From positions 306,328 through 345,149 of the forward strand of contig NZ_JAAOXD010000001.1 in NCBI RefSeq assembly GCF_014694315.1: a DNA stretch of 38,822 nt, read 5' to 3'. Below, one piece after another: positions 26,478 through 34,725 of this stretch. The position numbers and the translations under genes are program-made. A model generated the notes under the pieces. That model made no database searches. It saw only the letters and a program-made list of their open reading frames with translations, and was not told the origin of the DNA. The stretch is from Arthrobacter ipis. Lineage in GTDB: Bacteria; Actinomycetota; Actinomycetes; Actinomycetales; Micrococcaceae. Every line of letters starts with the position of its first letter. The stretch's first letter is position 1.

Positions 26478-27713
26478 TCACACGCTGCGGATGGCAACGA
26501 CGGCGTTGTGCCCGCCGAAGCCGAACGAGTTGCTGAGCGCAACGATGTCTCCGGCCGGCAGGGCGCGGGCGGAAGTCACGACGTCGAGCGGGATCTCCGG
26601 GTCCTGGTTCTCGAGGTTGATCGTGACAGGTGCCATGCGTTCGTGCACAGCCAGAACGGTGAGGACGGCCTCGACGGCGCCTGAGGCACCGAGCAGGTGG
26701 CCCATCTGGGACTTGGTGGCCGAGACTGCGACGTTCTCCACGTGGTTGCCGAGCGCTGCCTTCAGGGCCGTGTACTCCGGCTTGTCACCCACCGGCGTCG
26801 ACGTGGCGTGGGCGTTGACGTGGACCACGTCCTCGGCCTGAATGCGGCCGTCGAACATGGCTGCCTTGAGTGCGCGGGTGGCGCCCAGGCCCTGGGGGTC
26901 CGGTGCCGTGATGTGGTAAGCGTCGGCGGTCACGGACGTGCCGGCCAGCTCGCCGTAGATCCGTGCGCCGCGGGCAAGGGCATGCTCCTCGGCTTCCAGC
27001 ACCAGCGCGCCGGCGCCTTCACCCATGACGAAGCCGTCACGGTCAAGGTCGTAGGGACGCGAGGCGTGCTCGGGATCGTCGTTGCGGCGGGAGAGTGCCT
27101 GCATCGAGGAGAACGCTGCCAGCGGCATCGGGTGGATGGCGGCTTCGGCGCCACCGCACATCGCGACGTCGGCCTTGCCAGAGCGGATCAGGTCCAGTCC
27201 GAGGTGCATGGCTTCCGTACCGGACGCGCAGGCGGAGACAGGGGTGTGCGCACCGGCGCGGGCGCCCAGATCCAGGCTGACAGCGGCGGCCACGCCGTTG
27301 GGCATGAGCATCGGAACCGTCATGGGAAGGACGCGGCGGGGGCCCTTCTCCTTCAGCGTGTCCCACGCGTCCAGGAGCGTCCAGACGCCGCCGATGCCCG
27401 TGGCGAATGCGACGGCCAGGCGGTCGGGGTCGATTTCGGTAATGCCGGAGTCGGCCCATGCCTCGCGTGAGGCGATGACGCCGAACTGCGTTGACGGGTC
27501 CATGCGCTTGGCCTCGACCCGGCTCAGGACGTCGAGGGCGGGGGTGGTGCACCTGGCGGCGAAGTGGACCGGCAGCTCGTACTTGGCGACCCAGTCGTCC
27601 TCAAGGGTGTGGGCGCCGGAAACCCCCTTCAGCGCGTTCTGCCACATCGTGGGTACGTCGCCGCCGATGGGCGTGGTGGCACCCAGACCTGTTATGACTA
27701 CTTTGCGTGTCAT
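26478..27713 (-). CDS. fabF: 3-oxoacyl-ACP synthase II (FabF)
   Basis: 411 residues from the ATG at 27713 (MTRKVVITGLG). The Cys-His-His triad is C162 (VSACASGTEAMH), H302 (VNAHATSTPVGD) and H339 (SQMGHLLGASG); GFGGHNA closes the active site. FabF condenses malonyl-ACP with growing acyl-ACP in fatty-acid elongation. It is the last gene of the fasR-fabD-fabH-acpP-fabF run; a 210-bp gap with a strong hairpin separates it from acpP. A frame open to 27818 lacks family similarity. Confidence 0.96.
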   Translation of the reverse strand: MTRKVVITGLGATTPIGGDVPTMWQNALKGVSGAHTLEDDWVAKYELPVHFAARCTTPALDVLSRVEAKRMDPSTQFGVIASREAWADSGITEIDPDRLAVAFATGIGGVWTLLDAWDTLKEKGPRRVLPMTVPMLMPNGVAAAVSLDLGARAGAHTPVSACASGTEAMHLGLDLIRSGKADVAMCGGAEAAIHPMPLAAFSSMQALSRRNDDPEHASRPYDLDRDGFVMGEGAGALVLEAEEHALARGARIYGELAGTSVTADAYHITAPDPQGLGATRALKAAMFDGRIQAEDVVHVNAHATSTPVGDKPEYTALKAALGNHVENVAVSATKSQMGHLLGASGAVEAVLTVLAVHERMAPVTINLENQDPEIPLDVVTSARALPAGDIVALSNSFGFGGHNAVVAIRSV

Positions 27714-27819
27714 GGGATCACTCTCTGTCGGTGCGCCTGCCGTGTCCTGTGCTGCTGGCCGGAGGCCGGAGTGGGTGGCGTGCGGGGAAATCTGCAAAAA
27801 ATTTAAGGGGTGGTGCATC

Positions 27820-27862
27820 GGCTGGCCGGTCCGGAATGCGTTAGCGTCCGGTCCGGCCAGCC
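27820..27862 (-). terminator. Hairpin in the acpP-fabF gap (possible attenuator)
   Basis: GGCTGGCCGGTCCGGA (27820-27835) pairs with TCCGGTCCGGCCAGCC (27847-27862) with one mismatch and an 11-nt loop. On the minus strand it lies 61 nt after the acpP stop, and a T6 run follows about 17 nt beyond the stem. Partial termination here would make acpP mRNA more abundant than fabF mRNA. Confidence 0.55.
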
Positions 27863-27923
27863 GGGTTCAGCCTATGAAGGCTGGAGCCTGTAGAGGCTGA
27901 CGCCAATGAAGGCGGTGTCCTAC

Positions 27924-28169
27924 TTAGGCCTGGGCGCCGGAGATGAAGTCCACGGCGTCGCCAACGGTCTTGAGGTTCTTGACCTCTTCGTCGGGGATGC
28001 GGACGCCGAACTTCTCTTCGGCGTTGACGACGATGGTCATCATGGAGATGGAGTCGATGTCCAGGTCCTCGGTGAAGGACTTGTCCAGCTCGACGGCCTC
28101 GGGGGCCAGGCCGGTCTCTTCGTTGACGATTTCAGCCAGTCCGGCCAGGATTTCTTCGTTGCTAGCCAT
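27924..28169 (-). CDS. acpP: Acyl carrier protein
   Basis: 81 residues, acidic, four-helix ACP. S40 in DLDIDSISMM is the 4'-phosphopantetheine attachment site. AAAAGGAG lies 8 nt before the ATG, the strongest ribosome-binding site in this cluster, as expected for an abundant protein. It carries acyl chains between FabD, FabH and FabF. Confidence 0.97.
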   Translation of the reverse strand: MASNEEILAGLAEIVNEETGLAPEAVELDKSFTEDLDIDSISMMTIVVNAEEKFGVRIPDEEVKNLKTVGDAVDFISGAQA

Positions 28170-28250
28170 TGATGGCTCCTTTTCTTGTTATTGCCGGCAG
28201 GAGATGCCGGAAATGGGCAAACCGCGGTTGCGGCTTGGTTATCGGAATTG

Positions 28251-29312
28251 CTACGGAAGGACAACTACCTGGGCGCCGAAGACCAGTCCGGCGCCGAAGC
28301 CAATCTGCAGGGCCAGTCCGCCGCTCAGGGCGGGGTTTTCCTGGAGCAGGCGGTGCGTGGCCAGGGGAATCGATGCCGCCGAGGTGTTGCCGGCATCGGC
28401 GATGTCCCGCGCCACGGTAACGGTCTCGGGCAGCTTGAGCTTCTTGACCATTTCATCGATGATCCGCATGTTGGCCTGGTGCGGAATGAAGGCCACCAGG
28501 TCCTCGGCCTGGACGCCGGCGGCTTCCAGCGCCTGCTGTGCAACCTTGGCCATCTCCCAGACCGCCCAGCGGAACACCGTCTGGCCGTCCTGGCGGAGGG
28601 TCGGGTAGAGCTCCTGCGCCTCTTCGAGGAGCGCGAGGTCGCCGGTGGAGTCGGACCGGCGTGCCGCCAGGCCGAGGTCACGGACGTCCAGTATGGAGCG
28701 GGTCATGCCGATGGCATCCCACTTGCTGCCGTCCGATCCCCACACCGACGGCGCGATGCCGGGGGTGTCCGACGGGCCGATGACAACGGCGCCGGCGCCG
28801 TCGCCCAGCAGGAACGAAATGGTGCGTTCCCGGTTGTCGATGACGTCGGAAAGCTTTTCCGCACCGACAACGAGCACGTAGTTGGCGGCCCCCGAACGGA
28901 CCAGCGCATCGCCCTGGGCTATGCCGTAGCAGTAGCCGGCGCAGGCAGCGGAGATGTCGAAGGCAGGAGCAGGCGTGGCGCCCAGCCGGTCGGCGAGGCT
29001 CGCCGCGGCCGACGGCGTGGCGTACGGGTGGGTCACCGTGGAGACGATGACGGCGCCGAGCTGGGATGCCTCGATGCCTGCCTTCTGCATGGCCTCACGG
29101 GCAGCGCCCTCGGCCATGTCTATCACGCTGACGTCGGCGGGTGCGCGGTGGCGGGTGACGATGCCGGTACGCTGGCGGATCCACTCGTCGGAGGAATCGA
29201 TCCACTGGCACACATCCTCATTGGTGACCAGGACGTCGGGGCGGTACGCGCCGATGCCCAGGATCCGGGTGTGCTCGTTGACCGGGCTCTGCTTCAGTAC
29301 CGGCGTGCTCAT
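28251..29312 (-). CDS. fabH: 3-oxoacyl-ACP synthase III (FabH)
   Basis: 353 residues from ATG (MSTPVLKQSP), with GGAAGGA upstream and a 4-nt overlap with the fabD stop. Catalytic C124 (DISAACAGYCYG), H278 (IPHQANMR) and N309 (DAGNTSAAS) are intact. FabH starts chains by condensing acyl-CoA with malonyl-ACP; in this group, which makes branched fatty acids, the primers are usually isobutyryl-, isovaleryl- and anteiso-CoA. That preference is inferred from the taxon. Confidence 0.96.
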   Translation of the reverse strand: MSTPVLKQSPVNEHTRILGIGAYRPDVLVTNEDVCQWIDSSDEWIRQRTGIVTRHRAPADVSVIDMAEGAAREAMQKAGIEASQLGAVIVSTVTHPYATPSAAASLADRLGATPAPAFDISAACAGYCYGIAQGDALVRSGAANYVLVVGAEKLSDVIDNRERTISFLLGDGAGAVVIGPSDTPGIAPSVWGSDGSKWDAIGMTRSILDVRDLGLAARRSDSTGDLALLEEAQELYPTLRQDGQTVFRWAVWEMAKVAQQALEAAGVQAEDLVAFIPHQANMRIIDEMVKKLKLPETVTVARDIADAGNTSAASIPLATHRLLQENPALSGGLALQIGFGAGLVFGAQVVVLP

Positions 29313-30238
29313 GCCTGTCCTTCCAGTTCTGCGAAGAGTGCAAGGGCCGCGGACAGGTCGTCCGGCGTTTTGACGGCGACAGTTTTGACGCCCGGCATGC
29401 CTCGCTTGGCCAGTCCGGCCAGGGTACCCGCCGGTGCGAGTTCGATGACTCCGGTGATTCCGCGGTTCATAAGGGTCTCCATGCACAGGTCCCAGCGGAC
29501 CGGGCGCGATACCTGGGCGATCAGGCTTTCGACGGCGGCGTTGCCCGCGGTAACCTCCTGGCCGTCGAAGTTGGACAGCAGCGGCACGGCAGGTGCCTGC
29601 GGCTGCAGTTCCGGGCGGAGCGCCTCGAGGGCGCTCACCGCGGGGGCCATGTGTGAGGTGTGGAATGCGCCGGCGACCTTTAGCGGAATCACGCGCGCCT
29701 TGGCCGGCGGATTCTCCGCCAGGGCCTTGAGCTGTTCGAAGGTGCCCGCGGCGACGGTCTGGCCCGCCCCGTTGACGTTTGCGGGCGTCGCGCCGGCGGC
29801 CTCAATGGCGGCGAGGACCTCGGCGGGGTCGCCACCCACCACGGCGCTCATGCCGGTGGGGGTGACGGCAGCGGCCGCAGCCATGCTGTTGGCGCGTTCG
29901 CGCACAAACGTCATGGCTTCCTTTTCGGTGAGCACGCCGGCCAGTGCGGCCGCGGTGATCTCGCCCACCGAGTGCCCGGCCAGGATGACCGGCAGCGTGT
30001 TGAGTTCGACGTCGAACAGCGACTTGGCCGCCACCAGCCCGGCCGCGACGATGAGCGGCTGCGCGACGGCAGTGTCCTTGATGGTTTCCTCGTCAGAGGT
30101 GGTCCCGTGCGCAGTGAGGTCGATGCCTGCAATTTCGCTCAGGGAGGCCAGATGGCCTGCTACGGAAGGCAGTTCCAGCCACGGGGCCAGGAAACCGGGG
30201 GTCTGTGAGCCCTGTCCAGGGCAGACGATTGCAAGCAC
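29309..30238 (-). CDS. fabD: Malonyl-CoA:ACP transacylase (FabD)
   Basis: 309 residues from the GTG at 30238 (MLAIVCPGQGSQTPGFL); GGAAAG lies 8 nt upstream and the frame upstream of this is not family-like. Nucleophile S90 is in AGHSVGEITAAALAG, R115 in VRERAN and the partner His in GAFHTSHMAP (H196). It loads malonyl groups on ACP for elongation. First structural gene of the cluster, co-translated with fabH through the TGA/ATG overlap. Confidence 0.95.
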   Translation of the reverse strand: MLAIVCPGQGSQTPGFLAPWLELPSVAGHLASLSEIAGIDLTAHGTTSDEETIKDTAVAQPLIVAAGLVAAKSLFDVELNTLPVILAGHSVGEITAAALAGVLTEKEAMTFVRERANSMAAAAAVTPTGMSAVVGGDPAEVLAAIEAAGATPANVNGAGQTVAAGTFEQLKALAENPPAKARVIPLKVAGAFHTSHMAPAVSALEALRPELQPQAPAVPLLSNFDGQEVTAGNAAVESLIAQVSRPVRWDLCMETLMNRGITGVIELAPAGTLAGLAKRGMPGVKTVAVKTPDDLSAALALFAELEGQA

Positions 30239-30305
30239 GTATCCAGCTTTCCAAATTACCGGGTGATTCATTGGTGTTTCCGTACACCAACCTCACGGGG
30301 TCAGA

Positions 30306-30322
30306 TTGTAGGAAGTCTACAA
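30306..30322 (-). promoter_or_regulatory. Candidate FasR box in the fabD promoter
   Basis: On the minus strand, TTGTAGACTTCCTACAA: 6-bp arms with a 5-nt centre. Its right arm runs into TACAAT, a good -10 hexamer with no good -35, as expected of an activator-dependent promoter. A 13/17 match lies before fasR (31608-31624). Confidence 0.6.
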
Positions 30323-30326
30323 CGGT

Positions 30327-31571
30327 TCAGTTCGTGTTCCGCACGGCAACACGCTCGACGGCGGGCTTCGGGGGAGTGGAAAGCCGCCCCACCACAAGGG
30401 CTGCCTGCAGCACGAAAGCCTCGCGCGGGATCAGCGGATCCCAGCCTGTCACGTCACAAACACGCTTGAGCCGGTACCGCACGGTGTTGGCGTGGACGAA
30501 GAGTTCCCGCGCTGTCGCCTCGAGTGAATGTCCCAGCTCCAGGTAGGTGCCGAGCGTCTCCACCAGCCCGTTCGATGCCGCGAGGAGCGGCCGGTAGATG
30601 TTCTTTACCAGCGACCGCCGGGCGGCATCGTCCCCGGAAATGACCCGTTCCGGCAGAAGATCGTCGGCTGCCACCGGGCGCGGAGCGGCGGGCCACGCCC
30701 GCGCGGCGGTGAGCCCGGCGAAGGCGGACTGCGCCGAGCCGCTGGCTTCCAGCAGGGAGCTGGCCTCCGCCCCGTAAACCACCGGACCGGGCGCGAACAT
30801 CTCGCTGAGCTTCACATAGGCGGTCTCCCGGTCGTGCACGCCGCCCAGGATCAGGATGAGGCGGTCGCCCTGGATGCCCACGAGGGCATCCTCCGCGTAC
30901 CGTCCTGCCATGCGGCGCAATTCGCTCACGTAGCTGGCGCTGGGTTCCGACGGCGAGTTCCCCACCATCACGGTGAAGCGTTCCTGCGCCTTCCAGCCGA
31001 GGGCGGCGATCCTGGAACGCAGCGCGTCGGTGTTTTCGCCGCGCAGGATGGCGTCCACAATCAGGGCTTCGAGCCGCGTGTCCCAGGATCCCCGGGATTC
31101 CGCGGCCCGGGCGTACACGTCGGCGGCGGCAAATGCCACTTCGCGGGAGTACCGGAGGACTGCTTCGCGCAGGGAGGGCTGGTCCGCTTCGGGAGCGATC
31201 ACCGGGACCTGGTCCTCCACCACTTCCACGACGATCCGGATGAGCTGTAGCGCCTTCTGCAGGCTGATGGACCGGGTCAATTCCGTCGGGGCAGTACCGA
31301 AAACGTCGGAAAGGATCCAGGACGGGGAGCTGGGGCGCTCGTACCAGGTGACGAATGCGGCGATGCCGTTCTGCGCCACGAGTCCCAGCGCGGAGCGCTC
31401 GTCCGAACTGAGCCGGCTGTACCACGGCAGCGATTTCTCCAGCTGGCGCATGGTGGTGGTAGACAACTGGCCGACGCTGGCCCTGAGCTTTTTCAGGGTC
31501 TCCGTCTTCTCCGGAGTCATGGTCCGGGAGGACGGTTTGCGCGGTGCAGGGGCAGGGGACGGCTCGGGCAT
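30327..31571 (-). CDS. fasR: PucR-type transcriptional regulator, FasR-like
   Basis: 414 residues from the ATG at 31571 (MPEPSPAPAPRK). The C-terminus carries the PucR helix-turn-helix: LELGHSLEATARELFVHANTVRYRLKRV (two pieces, about residues 355-382), and the middle is a GGDEF-like PucR linker (FTVMVGNSP, LVGIQGDRLILILGG). In Streptomyces FasR directly activates fabD-fabH-acpP-fabF and sits just upstream of it, as here; the gap is 88 bp. TATGCT lies exactly 6 nt before the ATG, and there is no proper ribosome-binding site, so the message is probably leaderless. Confidence 0.88.
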   Translation of the reverse strand: MPEPSPAPAPRKPSSRTMTPEKTETLKKLRASVGQLSTTTMRQLEKSLPWYSRLSSDERSALGLVAQNGIAAFVTWYERPSSPSWILSDVFGTAPTELTRSISLQKALQLIRIVVEVVEDQVPVIAPEADQPSLREAVLRYSREVAFAAADVYARAAESRGSWDTRLEALIVDAILRGENTDALRSRIAALGWKAQERFTVMVGNSPSEPSASYVSELRRMAGRYAEDALVGIQGDRLILILGGVHDRETAYVKLSEMFAPGPVVYGAEASSLLEASGSAQSAFAGLTAARAWPAAPRPVAADDLLPERVISGDDAARRSLVKNIYRPLLAASNGLVETLGTYLELGHSLEATARELFVHANTVRYRLKRVCDVTGWDPLIPREAFVLQAALVVGRLSTPPKPAVERVAVRNTN

Positions 31572-31607
31572 AATCCGAGCATACGGTGCCCGCCCGGCAA
31601 GCTCCAT

Positions 31608-31624
31608 TTGTGCAAAGGCTACAA
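31608..31624 (-). promoter_or_regulatory. Candidate FasR box in the fasR promoter
   Basis: On the minus strand, TTGTAGCCTTTGCACAA, matching the fabD element at 13 of 17 positions. It covers the region just upstream of a -35 for the TATGCT -10 of fasR, suggesting autoregulation. Overlapping small repeats ACAAC-N4-GTTGT (31621-31634) and TTGTG-N6-CACAA (31631-31646) follow. Confidence 0.5.
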
Positions 31625-31672
31625 CTGCGGTTGTGCTTCGTCACAACGCCTCCGGCGCTTCAGGAAGCACCC

Positions 31673-31723
31673 AAACGAACGACGGCGGCCCCCACCGTGG
31701 GTGGGGACCGCCGTCGTTCGTTT
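31673..31723 (-). terminator. Strong terminator after aceE
   Basis: A 23-bp stem (AAACGAACGACGGCGG at 31673-31688 plus CCCCCAC; complement ending with TTT at 31723), one mismatch, 5-nt loop. A-rich and T-rich flanks make it bidirectional in form. Confidence 0.88.
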
Positions 31724-31787
31724 TATCCTGGGGCCACGCCCGCAGGGTTCCCTGGCCGAGCTTGCGAGGCGAGGGGGCGGGTGGGGA

Positions 31788-33420
31788 CTAGGACTCGCCG
31801 CCGGCGTTGCCCGTGGTGCCGGCGTTCACGTTGAGCAGGCGGTACTTCTCAATTGCCTGCGCCGGTGCCTGTCCGTCAACCTCACCCTTGGCTGCGAGCA
31901 GCTGCAGCGTCTTCACAACGACGGAGTGGATGTCGTTTTTGAAGAAGCGGCGGGCGGCGGCGCGGGTGTCGGAGAAGCCGAAGCCGTCGGCGCCGAGGGT
32001 GGCGAACTCGTTCGGGACGAATTGCCGGATCTGGTCCGGGACGGCCTTCATGTAGTCCGAGACCGCGACGACGGGTCCCTGGGCGCCTTCGAGCTGTTTG
32101 GTGACGAACGGCTGGCGGACGTCCTTGCCGGGGTTGAGGAAGGCTTCCTCCTCGGCGGCGAGGCCGTCGCGGCGCAGTTCGTTCCAGGAGGTGACGGACC
32201 AGACGTCGGCGGAGACGCCCCAGTCTTCGGCGAGGATCCGCTGGGCTTCGAGGGCCCAGGGGACGGAGACGCCCGAGGCGAGGATCTGGCTCTTGGGGCC
32301 CTCGGTGGTGGAGGCTGCGAGCTTGTAGATGCCCTTGAGGACACCTTCGACGTCGAGGTTCTCCGGTTCCGCGGGCTGGACGATCGGCTCGTTGTAGACC
32401 GTGATGTAGTACATCAGGTTCCGGTCAGTCGAGTCGTGCCCGTACATGCGTTCCAGGCCGTCGCGGACGATGTGGCCCATTTCGTACCCGTAGGCGGGGT
32501 CGTAGGTGACCACGGCGGGGTTGGTGGAGGCCAGCAGCGGGGAGTGTCCGTCGGCGTGCTGGAGGCCTTCGCCGGTGAGGGTGGTCCGTCCTGCGGTGGC
32601 GCCGATGATGAAGCCGCGGGTCATCTGGTCGGCGGCGGCCCAGAAGGCGTCGCCGGTGCGCTGGAAGCCGAACATGGAGTAGAACACGTAGACCGGGACC
32701 AGGGGCACGCCGTGGGTGGCGTAGGCGGTGCCGGCGGCGGTGAAGGCTGCCACGGCGCCGGCTTCGTTGATGCCGGGGTGGATCAGCTGGCCCTGGGCGG
32801 ATTCCTTGTAGGCCAGGACGAGGTCCCGGTCCACGGACAGGTAGTTCTGGCCCTTGGGGTTGTAGATCTTCGCCGTCGGGAAGAACGCATCCATGCCGAA
32901 GGTGCGGGCCTCATCCGGGATGATCGGCGCGATGTGCTTGCCGAAGTTCTTATCCCGCATCAGGTCCTTGAGCAGGCGCACGAATGCCATGGTGGTCGCG
33001 GCCTGCTGCTTGCCCGAACCGCGCTTGGCCACCTCGTAGGACTTCGCCTCGGGCAGCTCGATGTCCGAGTGCTTCGAGCGCCGTTCCGGAACGGAACCGC
33101 CGAGAGCCGCGCGGCGCTCGAGGAGGTACTTGATTTCCGGTGCGTCCGTACCCGGGTGGAAGTACGGCGGACGGTACGGGTCCTTCTCCAGCTGCTCATC
33201 CGTGACCGGGATCCGCAGGTGGTCGCGGAACTTCTTCAGGTCGTCCAGGGTGAGTTTTTTCATCTGGTGGGTGGCGTTGCGGCCTTCGAAGTGCGGGCCC
33301 AGGCCGTAGCCCTTGACCGTTTTGGCCCTCAACCCACTCGGCGGTCTCTTCCGGATCACGATCAGGCAGCTGGTTAGTCAACCCGCTGAGGATATGGGAG
33401 GTATCTTCTCCTGCAGCCAC
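31788..33420 (-). pseudogene. aceE: Pyruvate dehydrogenase E1 component AceE, large internal deletion plus frameshift
   Basis: Two pieces of AceE lie in different frames. Bases 33420-33328 encode 31 residues of the true N-terminus (GTG start, AGAGAGG upstream; [18 protein letters not shown], ending ETAEWVE). One base later, from 33326, a different frame resumes at [20 protein letters not shown] and continues without a break for about 512 residues to the normal C-terminus. AceE is normally about 890-930 residues, so roughly 370 are missing, including the thiamine-diphosphate motif (GDG...N). AceE decarboxylates pyruvate and passes the acetyl group to E2 lipoate. The remaining part cannot bind TPP. 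Promoter region and terminator look normal. A real recent deletion and an assembly error are both possible; the C-terminal part shows no further decay. Confidence 0.9.
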
Positions 33421-33788
33421 GTCCAACCTCTCTTTGCGCGCATTCATCGGCGCACTCAGGTCCGGCAGGGTAGCTGCCCGGCGTGAACGCGTCGTGTGCG
33501 TCGTATCGGTTACAACAGCCCGGTCATGTGCGCCGGGCAGGGTTTTATCTCGTGTGTATGACTGCCTATTTGTCCGGGGCGGTCGCCCCGCTAGGCATAG
33601 TTGTCAACAGTCACTGTAGCTCCGACGGCTCGCGGATGCGTAGCCGCGCTTGAACGCTCCGCCCTATTTGACCGTCATACTTGTTGTGTGACGCACAATA
33701 AGCCGCACCGCGGCGCCCGTAGCTTGAAGCACACGCCCAAAGGGTGTTGGCTTGGAGTAATCGAAATCACCATGCACAGGAGGAACAC
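33421..33788. other. Divergent gap between aceE and DUF3052
   Basis: No gene seen. It holds a nested hairpin: outer TGCCTA (33563-33568)/TAGGCA (33592-33597), inner GGGGCG-GT-CGCCCC (33576-33589); a minus-strand TTGACA at 33602-33607; a plus-strand TTGACC at 33668-33673; and GCACAATAAG at 33693-33702, probably the -10 region of DUF3052. TTGTG-N5-CACAA overlaps the last. Confidence 0.6.
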
Positions 33789-34208
33789 GTGAGCGAGGCC
33801 GACGCCGCCACTTCGGTAAATGTGGCGGAAAAATTGGGTTTCAAGGACGGGGATCTGATTCAGGAGTTCGGTTACGACGACGACGTCGACCTTGACTTGC
33901 GTGATGACATAGAGGATCTGACGGGGTCGGAGCTTCTGGATGAGGATGATCACGACGTTGTGGACGCAGTGATCTTCTGGTGGCGGGATGGCGACGGGGA
34001 CCTCGTGGACACGCTGGTCGACTCGCTTACGACGCTCACCGAGGGCGGCGTGGTGTGGGTCCTCACGCCGAAGTCTGGCCGCCCCGGATACGTTTCGCCG
34101 TCGGACATCCAGGACGCGGCGCCCACAGCAGGGCTGCACTGCACCACGTCCGCGGGCGTTTCCAAGGACTGGAGCGCCACGCGACTGGTAACCAGGAAGA
34201 ACAAGTGA
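33789..34208 (+). CDS. DUF3052 family protein
   Basis: 139 residues from GTG (MSEADAATSVNVAEKLGFKDGDLIQE), with AGGAGGAA upstream. It matches the actinobacterial DUF3052 family: very acidic N-terminal half (YDDDVDLDLRDDIEDLTG), then VDAVIFWWRDGDGDLVDTL and GGVVWVLTPKSGRPGYV. Function unknown; the homologue is regularly found next to aceE and ahpE. Its stop overlaps the peroxiredoxin start (GTGA), so the two proteins are co-translated. Confidence 0.9.
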   Translation: MSEADAATSVNVAEKLGFKDGDLIQEFGYDDDVDLDLRDDIEDLTGSELLDEDDHDVVDAVIFWWRDGDGDLVDTLVDSLTTLTEGGVVWVLTPKSGRPGYVSPSDIQDAAPTAGLHCTTSAGVSKDWSATRLVTRKNK

Positions 34209-34708
34209 CCGGACAGGCCACCGTCGCATCGGCGGACCTCGCCGGAGTGCCCGAGGTTGGGCATCAGGCTCCGGATTTCACTCTGGTCAATCAGTTCGGT
34301 GAGCCCGTCCGGCTCGCCGATTTCCGCGGGCGCAACGTGGTGGTTGTTTTCTACCCGTTCGCGTTCTCCGGCATCTGCACAGGCGAGCTGTGCGAGATCA
34401 GGGACAACCTCGCAGTGTTTGAACATGCCGACGCCGAGGTGCTGGCGGTCTCGGTGGACAGCAAGTTTGCCCTCCGGGCGTACGCCGAGGAGGAAGGTTA
34501 CGGATTCAGTCTGCTGGCCGACTTCTGGCCGCACGGTGCCGTTGCTGAAAAGTACGGCGTGTTCGACGACGAAAGCGGAATGGCAAGGCGCGGAACGTTC
34601 ATCATCGACGCCGGCGGAACGGTCCGCTACGTCGTTGTGAATCCGCGGGGCCAGGCCCGTGACCTCACCGAATACCGCCGCGTTCTGGCAGAGCTGGCCG
34701 AGGGTTAG
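34205..34708 (+). CDS. AhpE-type peroxiredoxin
   Basis: 167 residues from the GTG at 34205, overlapping the DUF3052 stop. Thioredoxin fold with the peroxidatic C58 in YPFAFSGICTGELCEIRDN and a second Cys at 63; the GICxGELCxIRD pattern is that of mycobacterial AhpE. It reduces hydrogen peroxide, organic peroxides and peroxynitrite in the cytoplasm, with recycling by mycothiol/mycoredoxin in actinobacteria. The downstream sirtuin starts 17 nt later. Confidence 0.92.
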   Translation: MTGQATVASADLAGVPEVGHQAPDFTLVNQFGEPVRLADFRGRNVVVVFYPFAFSGICTGELCEIRDNLAVFEHADAEVLAVSVDSKFALRAYAEEEGYGFSLLADFWPHGAVAEKYGVFDDESGMARRGTFIIDAGGTVRYVVVNPRGQARDLTEYRRVLAELAEG

Positions 34709-34725
34709 GCGTCGGGGGGCAGCCC

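Noticed and set aside
28185..30266. A 693-codon plus-strand frame opposite fabH and fabD
   Set aside because: Antisense to genes with complete catalytic residues; composition is that of a shadow frame.
31608..33377. A 589-codon plus-strand frame opposite aceE
   Set aside because: Gly/Val/Asp-rich shadow of aceE codons; no domain. The minus strand shows clear AceE sequence.
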